Part shown: piece after piece, positions 11,817-21,960 of the stretch
Numbering within the stretch: position 1 is the stretch's first letter
Layout: each line of letters starts with the position of its first letter
Assembly: GCF_031886125.1 (NCBI RefSeq)
Contig: NZ_CP119391.1
Span: 1,550,001 to 1,614,000 of the forward strand
Origin: Halomonas piscis
GTDB lineage: Bacteria; Pseudomonadota; Gammaproteobacteria; Pseudomonadales; Halomonadaceae
Reading direction: 5' to 3'
Length of the DNA: 64,000 bases
Program-made: the position numbers and the translations under genes
The notes under the pieces: generated by a model
What the model was told of the DNA's origin: nothing
The model's database searches: none
The model's input: only the letters and a program-made list of their open reading frames with translations

Positions 11817-11844
11817 GGGCATAGGCCTAATGCCAGTCAGTTAA
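11817..11844. repeat. IS4-element left end: 11-bp target duplication plus inverted repeat
   Basis: GGGCATAGGCC at 11817-11827 is the left target duplication. The 17-bp terminal repeat TAATGCCAGTCAGTTAA follows at 11828-11844 and is a perfect inverse of the right end. The last four bases include the transposase stop codon. Confidence 0.95.
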
Positions 11845-13157
11845 CGCTGACTGGCATTTTTCTTAGTGGGGTATTTCTGTGGTCGCCGCCTGACTGAGCG
11901 AGGATAAGATCGTTCGCGTCGTTCAGGCAGGACGAAGGAAGGTGCCATGTCCAGCATCGACTGAACCACGCCGGGCACGCGTCCTGGCGAGACCCAGGGC
12001 AGGATCGTTAACTCCTTGATGAGCCAGTGAGCAGCCTGATGGAAGCTGAGCTGATTGGGATGCACGGCATCCAGGCTATAGGCCATGCGAGCCATCTGGA
12101 AGCGGATCAGGTTATAGGCTAACAACGTGCCCCAGAGCTCCTGAAAGACCATCTCCGGGGTGCGGCTACGCAGTGTCAGGCGGTTACCCAGCAGAGATTG
12201 CTTCATTTCCCGGTAGCCCAGTTCGATTTCCCAGCGGTGGCTGTAGAGATCGACGATATCCGCCGCCGGAAAGCGCAGCGGGTCGGTCATCGAGGTCAGG
12301 ATCTGCACTTCCTTGCCGTTCACCTTGCGGCGTAACAGCCGCGCCGTCATCGTCGGCGGCAAGGCTGGCCACTTCTTGCGCGCCTGAGGTGACGTCGACA
12401 GGGTCACCAGGCGATCCTGCCGGCCTAGTGAGCGCTCTTCCTGATACTGTGTTCCCTTCTTTAGAGGAATCAGCCAATGCCGCTGCTCGCCGGCGCTCTG
12501 CCAGGCATGCAGCAAACCCAGTGAGTAGAACCCACGATCAAACAGCGTCAGGGAGTGATCCGGGGTGCTGCCGATGAGCTGAGTGGTCAGCTCCATTTCA
12601 CTGCTCGCGACACTGTCGAAGGCGGATCCCGTCAGCAGGTGGCTGGTCAGCTCCATCTGGCACACCATGCGAATCTGCGGATAGCTCGCCTCCCCCTGAG
12701 CATTGCGCGTGCGCGCAAAGGCTGCCTGATTCTCGGGAGAGTCAGGAGTACGCCAGACCACACCATCAACGCCCAGTAACGTCAGACCACTCCAGTGGGG
12801 GTGAGGGGTCTGCTGATGCCACAGGGCCTGGGTCTGCTCGAAGACGCGCTTGACGGGCTCCACTCCAAGCCGTTGACGTGCCTGCACCACGGCACTGGGC
12901 GCGACGAAGGGACGCTTGCCGGGCAGCATGATGTCGAGGTGATTGACGATCTGCCCCATCGGGATATGCCGAAACAAGGCCATCCCGACAACCGCCCAGA
13001 CCACCATGTCCAACGGCAGGCGACGCTTGCGCAGTGTGGCCACGCCGGCTTCTTCAAGACAGGTGTCGATCAGTTCAGGGGAGAGCACCTCGGAGAGGCT
13101 GGAGAAATCGTCGGGTACCGACTTGGCGATGGCATCAATAGCGTCGCTGAAATGCAT
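11841..13157 (-). CDS. IS4-family transposase
   Basis: DDE transposase of 438 residues, close in layout to E. coli IS4 InsG (442). Visible are [14 protein letters not shown] near the N-terminus, catalytic Asp131 (GVDGVVW), Asp207 (LFDRGFYS) and the YREK signature Tyr305, Arg308, Glu312, Lys319. Start ATG 13157 is chosen because it matches the InsG start and has GGAAGG just upstream; the frame is open for 16 more codons. That ribosome site lies in one arm of a 15-bp hairpin, a probable read-through control. The stop codon falls in the left terminal repeat. Confidence 0.95.
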   Translation of the reverse strand: MHFSDAIDAIAKSVPDDFSSLSEVLSPELIDTCLEEAGVATLRKRRLPLDMVVWAVVGMALFRHIPMGQIVNHLDIMLPGKRPFVAPSAVVQARQRLGVEPVKRVFEQTQALWHQQTPHPHWSGLTLLGVDGVVWRTPDSPENQAAFARTRNAQGEASYPQIRMVCQMELTSHLLTGSAFDSVASSEMELTTQLIGSTPDHSLTLFDRGFYSLGLLHAWQSAGEQRHWLIPLKKGTQYQEERSLGRQDRLVTLSTSPQARKKWPALPPTMTARLLRRKVNGKEVQILTSMTDPLRFPAADIVDLYSHRWEIELGYREMKQSLLGNRLTLRSRTPEMVFQELWGTLLAYNLIRFQMARMAYSLDAVHPNQLSFHQAAHWLIKELTILPWVSPGRVPGVVQSMLDMAPSFVLPERRERSYPRSVRRRPQKYPTKKNASQR

Positions 13158-13158
13158 G

Positions 13159-13195
13159 GACCTTCCCGTGTCAGTGTGCCTGACACGGGAAGGTC
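13159..13195 (-). promoter_or_regulatory. Hairpin covering the IS4 transposase ribosome-binding site
   Basis: Arms 13159-13173 and 13181-13195 are a perfect 15-bp inverted repeat with a 7-base loop. The start-side arm contains GGAAGG (minus strand), one base from the ATG region. An mRNA entering from outside the element would fold and hide the site, while one starting within or after the outer arm would not. IS10 and IS50 are known to use this kind of protection. Confidence 0.7.
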
Positions 13196-13221
13196 TCATG
13201 ATCAACTTATTGAGAACAGGC

Positions 13222-13249
13222 TTAACTGACTGGCATTAGGGCATAGGCC
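13222..13249. repeat. IS4-element right end: inverted repeat plus 11-bp target duplication
   Basis: TTAACTGACTGGCATTA at 13222-13238 is the exact reverse complement of the left end. GGGCATAGGCC at 13239-13249 is the second copy of the target duplication. Confidence 0.95.
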
Positions 13250-14096
13250 CACTCGCGCAGAGCGGTTTGAATGAACCGTTCTGCCTTGCCATTGGTGCGG
13301 GGCGTATAGGGGCGAGTGCGCTTGTGCTTCAGCCCCACCCGCCGGCACAGGCGGTGAAACGCCCGGGACCGGTAGCAGGCGCCATTGTCGGTGAGCACCC
13401 GCGTGAAGCGAGTCCCCAAGTCTCGATAATACCGTATGGCCTCCAATAGCGCATAACAGGCGCTCCAGCCGGTTTCATCCGGGTAGCGAGTGCCGAAGGC
13501 CACCCGCGAGTGATCGTCGATGGCGATATGGACATACTCCCACCCTGCGCCGCGCGTGGCCTGTTGGCGATCGCCGGTGACCCGATGCCCCGGGCGCGCG
13601 AAGCGACCGAGCTTCTTGATATCCAGATGCAGGAGATCCCCGGGTGCGTCGTGCTCATAGCGATTGCTGGGCCTTGGCGGTGTCAGAGCCGCCAAGCGAT
13701 TCAGCCCCTTGCGCTTGAGAATGCGCGCTACCGTGCTCTGGCCAACCCCCTGCGCCTGGGCAATCTGGCAATAGGTCTGGCGTCGCTGACGACGCTCGAC
13801 GATCTGCTCCACCGTCGTTGCGTCGGTCGCCCAGGGACTTCGGGCAGGGCGTGACCGACGGTCCTGGAGGCCCTCGAGTCCCTCCTCACGGAAACGACGC
13901 ACCCATTTGTAGGCCGTTCTCACACTGACGCCCTGGGCTTGCGCGACCTCTCTGGGCCGCAACCCTTCATCGATGACGCGAGCGACCAGCAGGGCTCGAC
14001 CGTGCGGAGTGAGTCGGGCATTCTTATGGGTGTTCATCCGGGCCTCCTGGAGAGATTGGTTGGTTTGCATCTCCAGTCTTCCGGGTTGGCTCCGGA

Positions 14097-14126
14097 TGAA
14101 CAACCTACCGAGAGATCACATCTAGT
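14097..14126. repeat. IS481-element right end: terminal repeat plus target duplication
   Basis: Read on the minus strand from 14120, TGTG is followed after ten bases by AGGTTGTTCA (14106-14097), mirroring the left end. TCTAGT at 14121-14126 is the second target duplication. The sulfurtransferase start lies 24 bases on. Confidence 0.85.
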
Positions 14127-14149
14127 TGAGTCATCACGGGAGCCATGCC

Positions 14150-14980
14150 ATGTCACACCCGCTGATTAGCGCCGCAGCGCTTGATGCCGCCCTTGCCGGC
14201 AAGGCGCCGCCGCTGGTGCTGGACTGCCGCGCGCGGCTGGATGATGCTGAAGCCGGCGAGAGGCTGTGGGGCGAGGGCCATGTCCCCGGAGCCCGTTACG
14301 TGGCGCTGGAAGGCGATCTCGCCGGTGCGCCGGGCGCCGGCGGGCGCCATCCGCTGCCGTCGGCTGCGGCGTTTACCCGCACCGTGCAGCGCCTGGGCAT
14401 TACCCCTGAGGCCGCGGTGGTAGTGTATGATGACCGCGGCGGCCAGCTGGCCGCCGCGAGGGCCTGGTGGATGCTGGCCGTGTGGGCCGACCACCCGGAC
14501 GTGCGCGTGCTCGACGGCGGGCTTGATGCCTGGAAGCAGCGCGGCGGGGCGTTGGTAACGGCGACGCAAGCGCCGACCCCGAGCGCCTGGCAGCCGCGGT
14601 TCAACGACGCCGCCTGGGTGGGTGCCGATACCATCGCCGAAGGCGAGGTGCTGCCGGTCGACGCCCGGGCGCCGGCGCGGTTTCGCGGCGAGAGCGAGCC
14701 CGTGGACCCGGTAGCCGGTCACATCCCCGGTGCCCACAGCAGGCCAGGCGCGGACAATTTGACCGCCGACGGCTACTTCAAGCCCGCCGCCGTACTCGAC
14801 GACGAGCTGCCCCGGGCGCCAGCCGTTGCGGCCTACTGCGGTTCCGGCATCACTGCCTGCCACAACGTCCTGGCCTACGCCGTGGCCGGGCGGGCGCTGC
14901 CGGCGCTTTACGCCGGCTCCTGGAGCGAATGGATCACCGTGGCGTCGCGCCCCGTCGCCACCGGCGAGTCGTCTCGGTAG
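14150..14980 (+). CDS. sseA: Sulfurtransferase, 3-mercaptopyruvate type
   Basis: Two-rhodanese-domain enzyme of 276 residues; the N-terminal domain is inactive and the C-terminal one catalytic. The active-site loop CGSGIT with Cys230 matches the CGSGVT loop of 3-mercaptopyruvate sulfurtransferases rather than the CRKGVT loop of thiosulfate sulfurtransferases. HIPGAHSRPGADNL and VYDDRGGQLAAARAWWML are also typical. ATG 14150 follows GGGAG at 14138-14142; an in-frame ATG at 14126 overlaps the target duplication and is disfavoured. The IS481 insertion lies just upstream, so its native promoter context has changed. Confidence 0.9.
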   Translation: MSHPLISAAALDAALAGKAPPLVLDCRARLDDAEAGERLWGEGHVPGARYVALEGDLAGAPGAGGRHPLPSAAAFTRTVQRLGITPEAAVVVYDDRGGQLAAARAWWMLAVWADHPDVRVLDGGLDAWKQRGGALVTATQAPTPSAWQPRFNDAAWVGADTIAEGEVLPVDARAPARFRGESEPVDPVAGHIPGAHSRPGADNLTADGYFKPAAVLDDELPRAPAVAAYCGSGITACHNVLAYAVAGRALPALYAGSWSEWITVASRPVATGESSR

Positions 14981-15152
14981 CGCGGCGTGTCCGCTTTCCT
15001 GGGGCGCCGGCTTCTGATTGCCGGGCTCGGCAGGCATAATATCGGCGTATTAACACTCCCCTGATCTTTATCGGCGTGCCTTGAGCGGCCATTCCGCAGC
15101 GCGCAGATAGCGACGGGGAGTCGGCATTCCCCTCAGGTCAAGCGAGGCACCT

Positions 15153-15905
15153 ATGAAAGTACTCGTCGCGGTGAAACGCGTCGTCGACCACAACGTCCAG
15201 ATCCGGGTCAAGCCGGACGGTTCGGATGTGGAACTGACCCACGTCAAGATGGCCATGAATCCGTTTTGCGAAATTGCCGTGGAAGAGGCCGTGCGCCTGA
15301 AAGAGCAGGGCACGGCCAGCGAAATCGTGGCCGTGACGATTGGCCCCAGGGCCGCCCAGGAGCAGCTGCGCTCGGCCATTGCGCTGGGCGCCGACCGCGC
15401 CATTCATGTCCAGACCGAGGAGCGCGTGGACTCCCACTGTGCCGCCAGGGTGCTGGCGCAGGTGGCCGAGCAGGAGCAGCCCGGGCTGGTGCTGCTGGGC
15501 AAGCAGTCCATCGACAGCGACAACAACCAGACAGGCCAGATGCTGGCCGCGCTGATGGGCGCCGCCCAGGGAACCTTTGCCTCGAACATCGAGATAGACG
15601 GCCAGGCAGCGACGGTGACCCGGGAAGTCGACGGCGGCCTGCAAAGGCTGCGGCTGTCGCTGCCGGCGGTGATTACCGCCGACCTGCGCCTGAACGAGCC
15701 GCGCTACGCCAAGCTGCCGGCGATCATGAAGGCCAAGAAGACGCCGCTGGAGGATACCACCCCCGAAGCGCTCGGGGTCAGCACGGCGTCGAATATCGAG
15801 CTGCTGGGCGTTGAGCCGCCGCAAGAGCGCCGGGGCGGGGTCAAGGTAGCCTCGGTGGATGAGCTGGTGGACAAACTCAGGAATGAAGCAAAGGTGATTT
15901 CATGA
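15153..15905 (+). CDS. etfB: Electron transfer flavoprotein beta subunit
   Basis: With EtfA forms the soluble FAD protein that passes electrons from acyl-CoA and related dehydrogenases to ETF-ubiquinone oxidoreductase. The 250-residue product has [20 protein letters not shown] at its start and the beta signature region [25 protein letters not shown] hexamer at 15035-15040 could be a -10 element, but no suitable -35 was found. It overlaps etfA by 4 bases (ATGA). Confidence 0.95.
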   Translation: MKVLVAVKRVVDHNVQIRVKPDGSDVELTHVKMAMNPFCEIAVEEAVRLKEQGTASEIVAVTIGPRAAQEQLRSAIALGADRAIHVQTEERVDSHCAARVLAQVAEQEQPGLVLLGKQSIDSDNNQTGQMLAALMGAAQGTFASNIEIDGQAATVTREVDGGLQRLRLSLPAVITADLRLNEPRYAKLPAIMKAKKTPLEDTTPEALGVSTASNIELLGVEPPQERRGGVKVASVDELVDKLRNEAKVIS

Positions 15906-16831
15906 GCATTCTGGTACTCGCCGATCTGGAAGCCGGCCGGCTGGCCGGCGAAACGGCCCACGTGCTGGCGGCCGCCCGGGCCATCGGCGCAAGCGTGGAC
16001 GTGCTGGTAGCGGGCGAGGGCGTCAAGGCGGCTGCCGAAGCCGCCGCCGGGCTGGACGGCGTGCGCCGGGTACGCCTGGCGGACCACGACGTTTACGCCC
16101 ACCGCTTGGCCGAGCCGATGGGCGCCCTGCTGGAAGCCCTCGCCGACGACTACACCCATGTGCTGGCAAGCACCTCCTCGGCGGGCAAGAACGTACTGCC
16201 GCGCCTGGCGGCGCTGAAGGGCGTGGGCCAGGTGTCCGATATCATCGCCGTGGAAAGCGCCGATACCTTCAAGCGTCCGATCTACGCCGGCAACGCCGTG
16301 GCGCGGGTGCAAAATCACGAGACGCTCAAGGTCATCAGCGTGCGCCCCAGCGCCTTTGATGCGGTGGCGCCGGCGGCAGAGGCGGCGCCGGTGGAGGCGC
16401 TGGATATCGTCGTGGAAAACACCCTAGCGCAGTTTGTCGACGAGCAGCTGGCCGCAAGCGAGCGCCCCGAGCTTGGCGGCGCCAGCGTCATCGTCTCCGG
16501 CGGGCGCGGCATGGGCAACGGCGAGAACTTCAGGCTGCTGGGCGGCATTGCCGACAAGCTCGACGCCGCTATCGGCGCCTCCCGGGCGGCGGTGGACGCA
16601 GGCTTCGTGCCCAACGACATGCAGGTGGGCCAGACCGGGAAGATTGTCGCCCCAGAGCTCTATATCGCCGTGGGCATCTCCGGGGCCATCCAGCACCTGG
16701 CCGGGATGAAAGACTCCCGGGTCATCGTCGCCATCAACAACGACGAGGAAGCGCCGATTTTCCGGATCGCCGACTACGGGCTGGTGGGGGATCTGTTCGA
16801 GGCCCTGCCCGAGCTTGAAAGCAAGCTCTAG
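15902..16831 (+). CDS. etfA: Electron transfer flavoprotein alpha subunit
   Basis: FAD-binding partner of EtfB, 309 residues. The C-terminal FAD domain is clear: [49 protein letters not shown] and the [10 protein letters not shown] block. The ATGA overlap with etfB indicates stoichiometric coupled translation. No obvious terminator follows before the sodA region. Confidence 0.95.
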   Translation: MSILVLADLEAGRLAGETAHVLAAARAIGASVDVLVAGEGVKAAAEAAAGLDGVRRVRLADHDVYAHRLAEPMGALLEALADDYTHVLASTSSAGKNVLPRLAALKGVGQVSDIIAVESADTFKRPIYAGNAVARVQNHETLKVISVRPSAFDAVAPAAEAAPVEALDIVVENTLAQFVDEQLAASERPELGGASVIVSGGRGMGNGENFRLLGGIADKLDAAIGASRAAVDAGFVPNDMQVGQTGKIVAPELYIAVGISGAIQHLAGMKDSRVIVAINNDEEAPIFRIADYGLVGDLFEALPELESKL

Positions 16832-16892
16832 GCGGTTGAATATCCTTTCTTTTCAGCGGAGCCTTGCGCCGGGCTAAAAACCCCGACCGGTT

Positions 16893-16920
16893 TTGTTCCC
16901 GGCGACGTCTTCGCTACACT
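16893..16920 (+). promoter_or_regulatory. Candidate sigma-70 promoter for sodA
   Basis: TTGTTC (16893-16898) and TACACT (16915-16920) with a 16-base spacer lie about 135 bases before sodA. No Fur-like TGATAAT inverted motif was seen in this gap. Confidence 0.4.
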
Positions 16921-17053
16921 CCCGGGCGTTGGCCACGCTGCCGGGCCATGGGCGTATGAGCAGGAAACGGTTGAAATTCTGCTGCCAAGGCCGCATCTTG
17001 GAAAGCGTTGGCAAGAGCAACGGTCACACCATAACGCAAGGAGAGGATGCAAT

Positions 17054-17665
17054 ATGGCACATAAACTGCCCGAACTACCCTATGCCTACGATGCGCTGGA
17101 ACCGCACATCGACGCGCTGACCATGGAAATCCACCATTCGCGTCACCACAATACCTATGTCAACAACCTGAACGCCGCGCTTGAGGGCACCGGCCTTGAA
17201 GACGTGCCGGTGGAAGAGGTGCTGGCCGATCTGGATCGCGTCCCCGACGACAAGCGTCAGGCCGTGATCAACAACGGCGGCGGCGTCTCCAACCACAGCA
17301 TGTTCTGGAAGATGATGTCGCCCAACGGCGGCGGCAAGCCTCACGGCGACGTGGCCAAGGCCATCGAGGCCGAGCTTGGCGGCTATGAGGCCTTCCAGGA
17401 CGCGCTGAAAAAAGCCGCGCTGGGCCGCTTCGGCAGCGGCTGGGCATGGCTCTCGGTCACGCCGGAGAAAAAGCTGGTGGTAGAGAATACTCTCAACCAG
17501 GACAGCCCGATTTCCCACGGCAACACGCCGATCCTGGGGCTGGACGTCTGGGAGCACGCCTACTACCTCAAGTATCAGAACAAGCGTCCGGACTATATCG
17601 ACGCCTTCTTCAACGTCATCAACTGGGATGACGTCGAGCGCCGCTACAAGGCCGCCGTTGCCTGA
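17054..17665 (+). CDS. sodA: Superoxide dismutase, manganese type
   Basis: Cytoplasmic dismutase of 203 residues. Metal ligands are His27, His81 (NHSMFW), Asp164 and His168 (DVWEHAYY). The metal-specific residues point to Mn: Gln149 in NQDSP, and Gly where the Fe enzymes carry the active-site Gln (NNGGGVSNH). The N-terminus [18 protein letters not shown] is typical. GGAGAGG precedes ATG 17054. A strong terminator follows. It stands directly before the nrdHIEF operon, another manganese-compatible enzyme. Confidence 0.93.
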   Translation: MAHKLPELPYAYDALEPHIDALTMEIHHSRHHNTYVNNLNAALEGTGLEDVPVEEVLADLDRVPDDKRQAVINNGGGVSNHSMFWKMMSPNGGGKPHGDVAKAIEAELGGYEAFQDALKKAALGRFGSGWAWLSVTPEKKLVVENTLNQDSPISHGNTPILGLDVWEHAYYLKYQNKRPDYIDAFFNVINWDDVERRYKAAVA

Positions 17666-17702
17666 GTCGCATCTTGACGCTACCCCAACGGTAGCGCTCT
17701 CC

Positions 17703-17736
17703 AACCGCCCGCTGGCCGCCAGCGGGCGGTTTTTTT
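17703..17736 (+). terminator. Rho-independent terminator after sodA
   Basis: 13-bp perfect stem AACCGCCCGCTGG / CCAGCGGGCGGTT with a 3-base loop, followed by a run of T. Confidence 0.95.
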
Positions 17737-17838
17737 ATGCCTGAACGTCCGCTTTTTTTGTTCGCTCTCCCGCCTGCCCAGCACTAGAACCGGCGCGCCG
17801 ACAGCTTGACATCGCGCTATTTTTATAAACGGCTGTGT

Positions 17839-17854
17839 TAACTATATGTAGTGC
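17839..17854 (+). promoter_or_regulatory. NrdR box 1
   Basis: TAACTATATGTAGTGC matches the NrdR consensus acaCwAtATaTwGtgt at nearly all core positions. It lies 42 bp (centre to centre) upstream of box 2, so both face the same side of the helix. NrdR is the ATP-cone repressor of ribonucleotide reductase genes. Confidence 0.8.
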
Positions 17855-17864
17855 CAATATGGGG

Positions 17865-17892
17865 TTGAAGTCGCGTATATATACTATATATT
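17865..17892 (+). promoter_or_regulatory. Candidate nrdHIEF promoter
   Basis: TTGAAG (17865-17870) and TATATT (17887-17892) with a 16-base spacer. The -10 is embedded in NrdR box 2, so bound NrdR would block RNA polymerase. An upstream TTGACA (17806-17811) pairs only with TATAAA at 12 bases and is a poorer candidate. Confidence 0.55.
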
Positions 17893-17896
17893 GTGT
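17881..17896 (+). promoter_or_regulatory. NrdR box 2
   Basis: ATACTATATATTGTGT is an almost exact NrdR box. It lies 60 bases before nrdH and overlaps the proposed -10. Confidence 0.88.
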
Positions 17897-17956
17897 GCTC
17901 TCGGTGAGCGAAACCGCCGCCTGATACGCGATTTGGCACGGACAGAGGAGACCATC

Positions 17957-18190
17957 ATGACTATCAGGGTGTATAGCGCTGCGGCCTGCGTGCAGTGCCT
18001 GGCGACCTGTCGGGAAATGGAAAAGCGAGGGCTTTCTTATACCGTTATCAACGTCGACGAAACCCCCGCCGCCCGAGAAGACCTCGCCCAGCTTGGCTAT
18101 CGTCAGCTGCCGGTCGTTACCGTGGGCGAGTCGCACTGGTCGGGCTTTCGTCCGGATCGTATTCGCGAACTCGCCGGCGCTACGGCATGA
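17957..18190 (+). CDS. nrdH: Glutaredoxin-like protein NrdH
   Basis: Small thioredoxin-fold reductant for class Ib ribonucleotide reductase, 77 residues. The redox motif is CVQC, and the family's C-terminal [11 protein letters not shown] block is present. ATG 17957 follows GAGGAG; the frame is open upstream to 17891 but that stretch overlaps the NrdR box. It ends in an ATGA overlap with nrdI. It probably takes electrons from thioredoxin reductase, not encoded here. Confidence 0.95.
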   Translation: MTIRVYSAAACVQCLATCREMEKRGLSYTVINVDETPAAREDLAQLGYRQLPVVTVGESHWSGFRPDRIRELAGATA

Positions 18191-18600
18191 GTCGCGCACC
18201 GGAGCTTGTGTACTTTTCGACAAAATCGGGCAATACCCGCCGCTTTGTCGAAAAGCTCGGCCTTTCCGCCGAGCGCATTCCCTTCGAGAAGGAGGCGACG
18301 CCGCTGAAGGTTGATTCGCCCTATATTCTCATCGTGCCCAGCTACGGCGGCGGCACAGTAGCGGGGGCCGTACCCAAACCGGTGATTCATTTTTTGAACG
18401 ATGCGCACAACCGGCGCCTGATCCGCGGCGTTGTCGCCGCGGGCAATACCAACTTCGGCACTGCCTACGGCATTGCCGGTCGCATCGTCGCGGAGAAGTG
18501 CGGCGTGCCGCTTTTATATCGCTTTGAGCTTTTCGGCACGCCGCAAGACGTCGTCAACGTTCGTCAGGGAGTTACCTCGTTTTGGCAACCACATCTGTAG
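18187..18600 (+). CDS. nrdI: Flavodoxin-like NrdI
   Basis: FMN protein that supplies superoxide or peroxide to build the dimanganese-tyrosyl radical cofactor of NrdF. The 137-residue product has the FMN loop [12 protein letters not shown] near the N-terminus, [17 protein letters not shown], and the [15 protein letters not shown] loop. ATG 18187 overlaps the nrdH stop by 4 bases, and the end overlaps nrdE by 19 bases. Confidence 0.95.
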   Translation: MSRAPELVYFSTKSGNTRRFVEKLGLSAERIPFEKEATPLKVDSPYILIVPSYGGGTVAGAVPKPVIHFLNDAHNRRLIRGVVAAGNTNFGTAYGIAGRIVAEKCGVPLLYRFELFGTPQDVVNVRQGVTSFWQPHL

Positions 18601-20738
18601 CACCGGCGCCTTCCCAGCAGGCAGCAAAAACGCTGGATTATCACGCGCTCAACGCCATGCTCAACCTGTACGGCGCCGACGGCCGCCTGCAGCTGGACAA
18701 GGACCGCGAGGCGGCGCGCCAGTATTTTTTGCAGCACGTCAACCAGAACACGGTATTTTTCCATTCGCTGGAAGAGAAGCTCGACTACCTGGTGGAAGAG
18801 GGCTATTACGAAGCCGAGATGCTCGAGCAGTACCGCCTTGATTTCGTCAAGGCGCTGTTTGAGCAGGCCTATGGCTACCAGTTTCGCTTCTCGAGCTTTC
18901 TCGGCGCGTTCAAGTACTACACCAGCTATACGCTCAAGACCTTCGACGGCAAGCGCTACCTGGAGCGCTTCGAGGATCGAGTCTGCATGGTGGCGCTGAC
19001 TCTGGCGCGGGGCGATGAAACGCTTGCCCGCGCGCTGGTCGACGAGATCATCAACGGCCGTTTCCAGCCCGCCACGCCGACGTTTCTCAACTGCGGCAAG
19101 CGCCAGCGCGGCGAGCTGGTGTCGTGTTTTCTGCTGCGCATCGAAGACAACATGGAGTCCATCGGCCGCTCCATCAACTCGGCGCTGCAGCTGTCCAAGC
19201 GCGGCGGCGGGGTGGCATTTCTGCTCAGCAACATTCGCGAGCAGGGCGCACCGATCAAGCGCATCGAGGATCAGTCGTCGGGTATCATCCCCATCATGAA
19301 GCTTTTGGAAGACGCGTTTTCCTACGCCAACCAGCTGGGCGCGCGCCAGGGCGCCGGAGCGGTGTATCTCAACGCCCACCACCCGGATATCCTGCACTTC
19401 ATGGACACCAAGCGGGAAAACGCCGACGAGAAGATCCGCATCAAGACGCTGTCCATGGGGGTGACCATCCCCGACATCACCTTTGAGCTGGCCAAAAGCA
19501 ACGAGGACATGTATCTGTTCTCGCCCTACGACGTCGAGCGTGTCTACGGCGTGCCGTTCGGCGATATCAGCGTGACCGAGAAGTACCACGACATGGTCGC
19601 CGACAAGCGCATCCACAAGACCAGGATCAACGCCCGGGCGTTTTTCCAGACGCTCGCCGAGCTGCAGTTCGAATCCGGCTACCCCTATGTATTGTTTGAA
19701 GACAGCGCCAACCGCGACAACCCCATCGCCGGGCGGATCAACATGAGCAACCTGTGCTCGGAAATTTTGCAGGTGAACACGCCCAGTCGCTACGACGAAG
19801 ACCTGGGCTATGAGCACGTGGGCGAAGACATTTCCTGCAACCTGGGCTCGCTCAACATTGCCAAAGTAATGGATTCCGGCGATATCGGCGCAAGCGTCGA
19901 GACCGCCGTGCGCGGGCTGACCGCGGTCTCCGAGATGAGCAATCTGGCCTCGGTGCCGTCGGTGGCCAACGGCAACGCCCAGTCCCGGGCCATCGGCCTT
20001 GGGCAGATGAACCTCCACGGCTTTCTCGCCCGGGAGCATATTTACTACGGCTCCGAAGAAGGGCTCGATTTCACCAACCTGTATTTCTACTGCGTGACCT
20101 ACCACGCCCTGCGCGCGTCCAACCGCCTGGCCATGGAAAACGGCGACACCTTCAAGGGCTTTGCCGACTCCGACTACGCCAGCGGCCGCTTTTTCGACAA
20201 ATATACCGACCGGGTCTGGGAGCCGCGCACGGCCAGAGTCAGGGAGCTGTTTGCGCGGGTCGGCATCGCGCTGCCGACTCAGGACGACTGGCGCGAACTG
20301 AAAGCGTCGGTGATGGCCTACGGGCTTTACAACCGCAACCTCCAGGCGATACCGCCCACCGGCTCGATTTCCTACATCAACCATTCGACGTCGAGCATTC
20401 ACCCGGTGGCGGCGAAAATCGAAATCCGCAAGGAAGGCAAGCTCGGCCGGGCCTATTATCCGGCGCCGTACCTCGACGACGAGAACATGGCGTATTTCCA
20501 GGACGCCTACGAGATCGGCGCGGAAAAGATCATCGATACCTACGCCGAGGCCACCCGGCACGTGGATCAAGGGCTGTCGCTGACGCTGTTTTTCCCCGAC
20601 ACCGCCACCACCCGGGACATCAACCGCACCCAGATCTACGCCTGGCGCAAGGGCATCAAGACCCTTTACTACATCCGCCTGCGCCAGGCCGCGCTTGCCG
20701 GAACCGAAGTCGAAGGCTGTGTCTCCTGCACGCTATAA
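18582..20738 (+). CDS. nrdE: Ribonucleotide reductase class Ib, alpha subunit NrdE
   Basis: Catalytic subunit reducing ribonucleoside diphosphates. The 718 residues lack the N-terminal ATP cone of class Ia NrdA, as expected for NrdE. Visible are [10 protein letters not shown] and [10 protein letters not shown] around the active-site cysteines, NLCSEILQV, the [18 protein letters not shown] block and the C-terminal redox pair CVSC. Start TTG 18582 gives MATT, the same N-terminus as enterobacterial NrdE, and has AGGGAG about 10 bases upstream; it lies inside nrdI. Confidence 0.95.
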   Translation: MATTSVAPAPSQQAAKTLDYHALNAMLNLYGADGRLQLDKDREAARQYFLQHVNQNTVFFHSLEEKLDYLVEEGYYEAEMLEQYRLDFVKALFEQAYGYQFRFSSFLGAFKYYTSYTLKTFDGKRYLERFEDRVCMVALTLARGDETLARALVDEIINGRFQPATPTFLNCGKRQRGELVSCFLLRIEDNMESIGRSINSALQLSKRGGGVAFLLSNIREQGAPIKRIEDQSSGIIPIMKLLEDAFSYANQLGARQGAGAVYLNAHHPDILHFMDTKRENADEKIRIKTLSMGVTIPDITFELAKSNEDMYLFSPYDVERVYGVPFGDISVTEKYHDMVADKRIHKTRINARAFFQTLAELQFESGYPYVLFEDSANRDNPIAGRINMSNLCSEILQVNTPSRYDEDLGYEHVGEDISCNLGSLNIAKVMDSGDIGASVETAVRGLTAVSEMSNLASVPSVANGNAQSRAIGLGQMNLHGFLAREHIYYGSEEGLDFTNLYFYCVTYHALRASNRLAMENGDTFKGFADSDYASGRFFDKYTDRVWEPRTARVRELFARVGIALPTQDDWRELKASVMAYGLYNRNLQAIPPTGSISYINHSTSSIHPVAAKIEIRKEGKLGRAYYPAPYLDDENMAYFQDAYEIGAEKIIDTYAEATRHVDQGLSLTLFFPDTATTRDINRTQIYAWRKGIKTLYYIRLRQAALAGTEVEGCVSCTL

Positions 20739-21734
<996 letters not shown>

Positions 21735-21757
21735 CGGGCTGCCCGTCCCGCCGGTGG

Positions 21758-21789
21758 AAACGCTTCCGGTCGCGCCGGGAGCGTTTTTT
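21758..21789 (+). terminator. Rho-independent terminator after nrdF
   Basis: AAACGCTTCC / GGGAGCGTTT stem (one G-T wobble), 9-base loop, six T. Ends the nrdHIEF transcript. Confidence 0.85.
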
Positions 21790-21825
21790 CATGGGCGGGA
21801 CAGGGCCGATTTCCCCTGTGTTGAA

Positions 21826-21840
21826 TGATAAATATTGTCA
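21826..21840 (+). promoter_or_regulatory. Fur box before the TonB2 operon
   Basis: TGATAAATATTGTCA matches the Fur 7-1-7 inverted repeat TGATAATnATTATCA at 12 of 14 defined positions. It lies 121 bases before the DUF3450 start. A second partial AATGATAG follows at about 21853. Iron repression of the downstream operon is inferred. Confidence 0.72.
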
Positions 21841-21960
21841 TCTGAGCAGAAAATGATAGGCTGTGCCGCGTAAACGTAAACCGTTCTTATATCTTGGGCG
21901 TTCTCACCTATCGAGCGGCTAATATATAAGCAACGCTGACCCCCGCAGCGGAGATGACTC

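Larger units (their letters stand above)
11828..13238 (-). mobile_element. IS4-family insertion sequence, apparently complete
   Basis: A 1411-bp element with perfect 17-bp terminal inverted repeats (11828-11844, 13222-13238), a single intact transposase and an 11-bp direct duplication GGGCATAGGCC on both sides. Size and 11-bp duplication match the IS4 subgroup. It sits inside the catalytic-domain end of the IS481-type transposase, so it is the younger insertion. All parts needed for transposition appear intact. Confidence 0.95.
11665..14037 (-). pseudogene. IS481-family transposase, split by IS4 insertion
   Basis: The upstream part (13239-14037) starts at ATG 14037 after AGGAGG and encodes an N-terminal helix-turn-helix (REVAQAQGVSVRTAYKWV) and an rve/DDE core: Asp in DLLHLDIKKL, Asp in RVLTDNGACY, Glu in TNGKAERFIQT. 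The remainder (11665-11816) encodes the C-terminus ending SVNNLVGLHN. Joined across one copy of the 11-bp duplication, the frame is intact at 316 residues (951 bases), so the only lesion is the IS4 insertion. The TAG stop (minus strand, 11667-11665) lies inside the target duplication, outside the element proper. Confidence 0.9.
11670..14120 (-). mobile_element. IS481-family insertion sequence, interrupted by an IS4-family element
   Basis: Ends are TGTG-N10-AGGTTGTTCA inverted at both sides, flanked by the direct repeat TCTAGT (11664-11669, 14121-14126). Removing the IS4 element and one copy of its duplication leaves 1029 bp, the usual size for IS481 elements. The target was the roughly 45-bp gap between the helicase gene and the sulfurtransferase gene, so no host frame was broken. 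Because the two host genes run in the same direction, the insertion separates sulfurtransferase transcription from the upstream cluster. Confidence 0.9.

Noticed and set aside
11664..14126. Composite transposon carrying cargo
   Set aside because: The two elements are nested, not paired around cargo; nothing but the two transposases lies inside.
17054..17665. Iron superoxide dismutase (sodB)
   Set aside because: Gln149 in NQDSP and Gly in NGGGVSNH are Mn-type; the Fe-type Gln before NH and the Ala-Ala-Thr-Pro segment are absent.
17806..17829. TTGACA...TATAAA as the main nrd promoter
   Set aside because: The spacer is only 12 bases; TTGAAG-16-TATATT downstream fits better and overlaps an NrdR box.
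18564..20570. 668-codon minus-strand frame opposite nrdE
   Set aside because: Same reason: third-position GC bias of nrdE keeps the reverse frame open; no ribosome site or domain.
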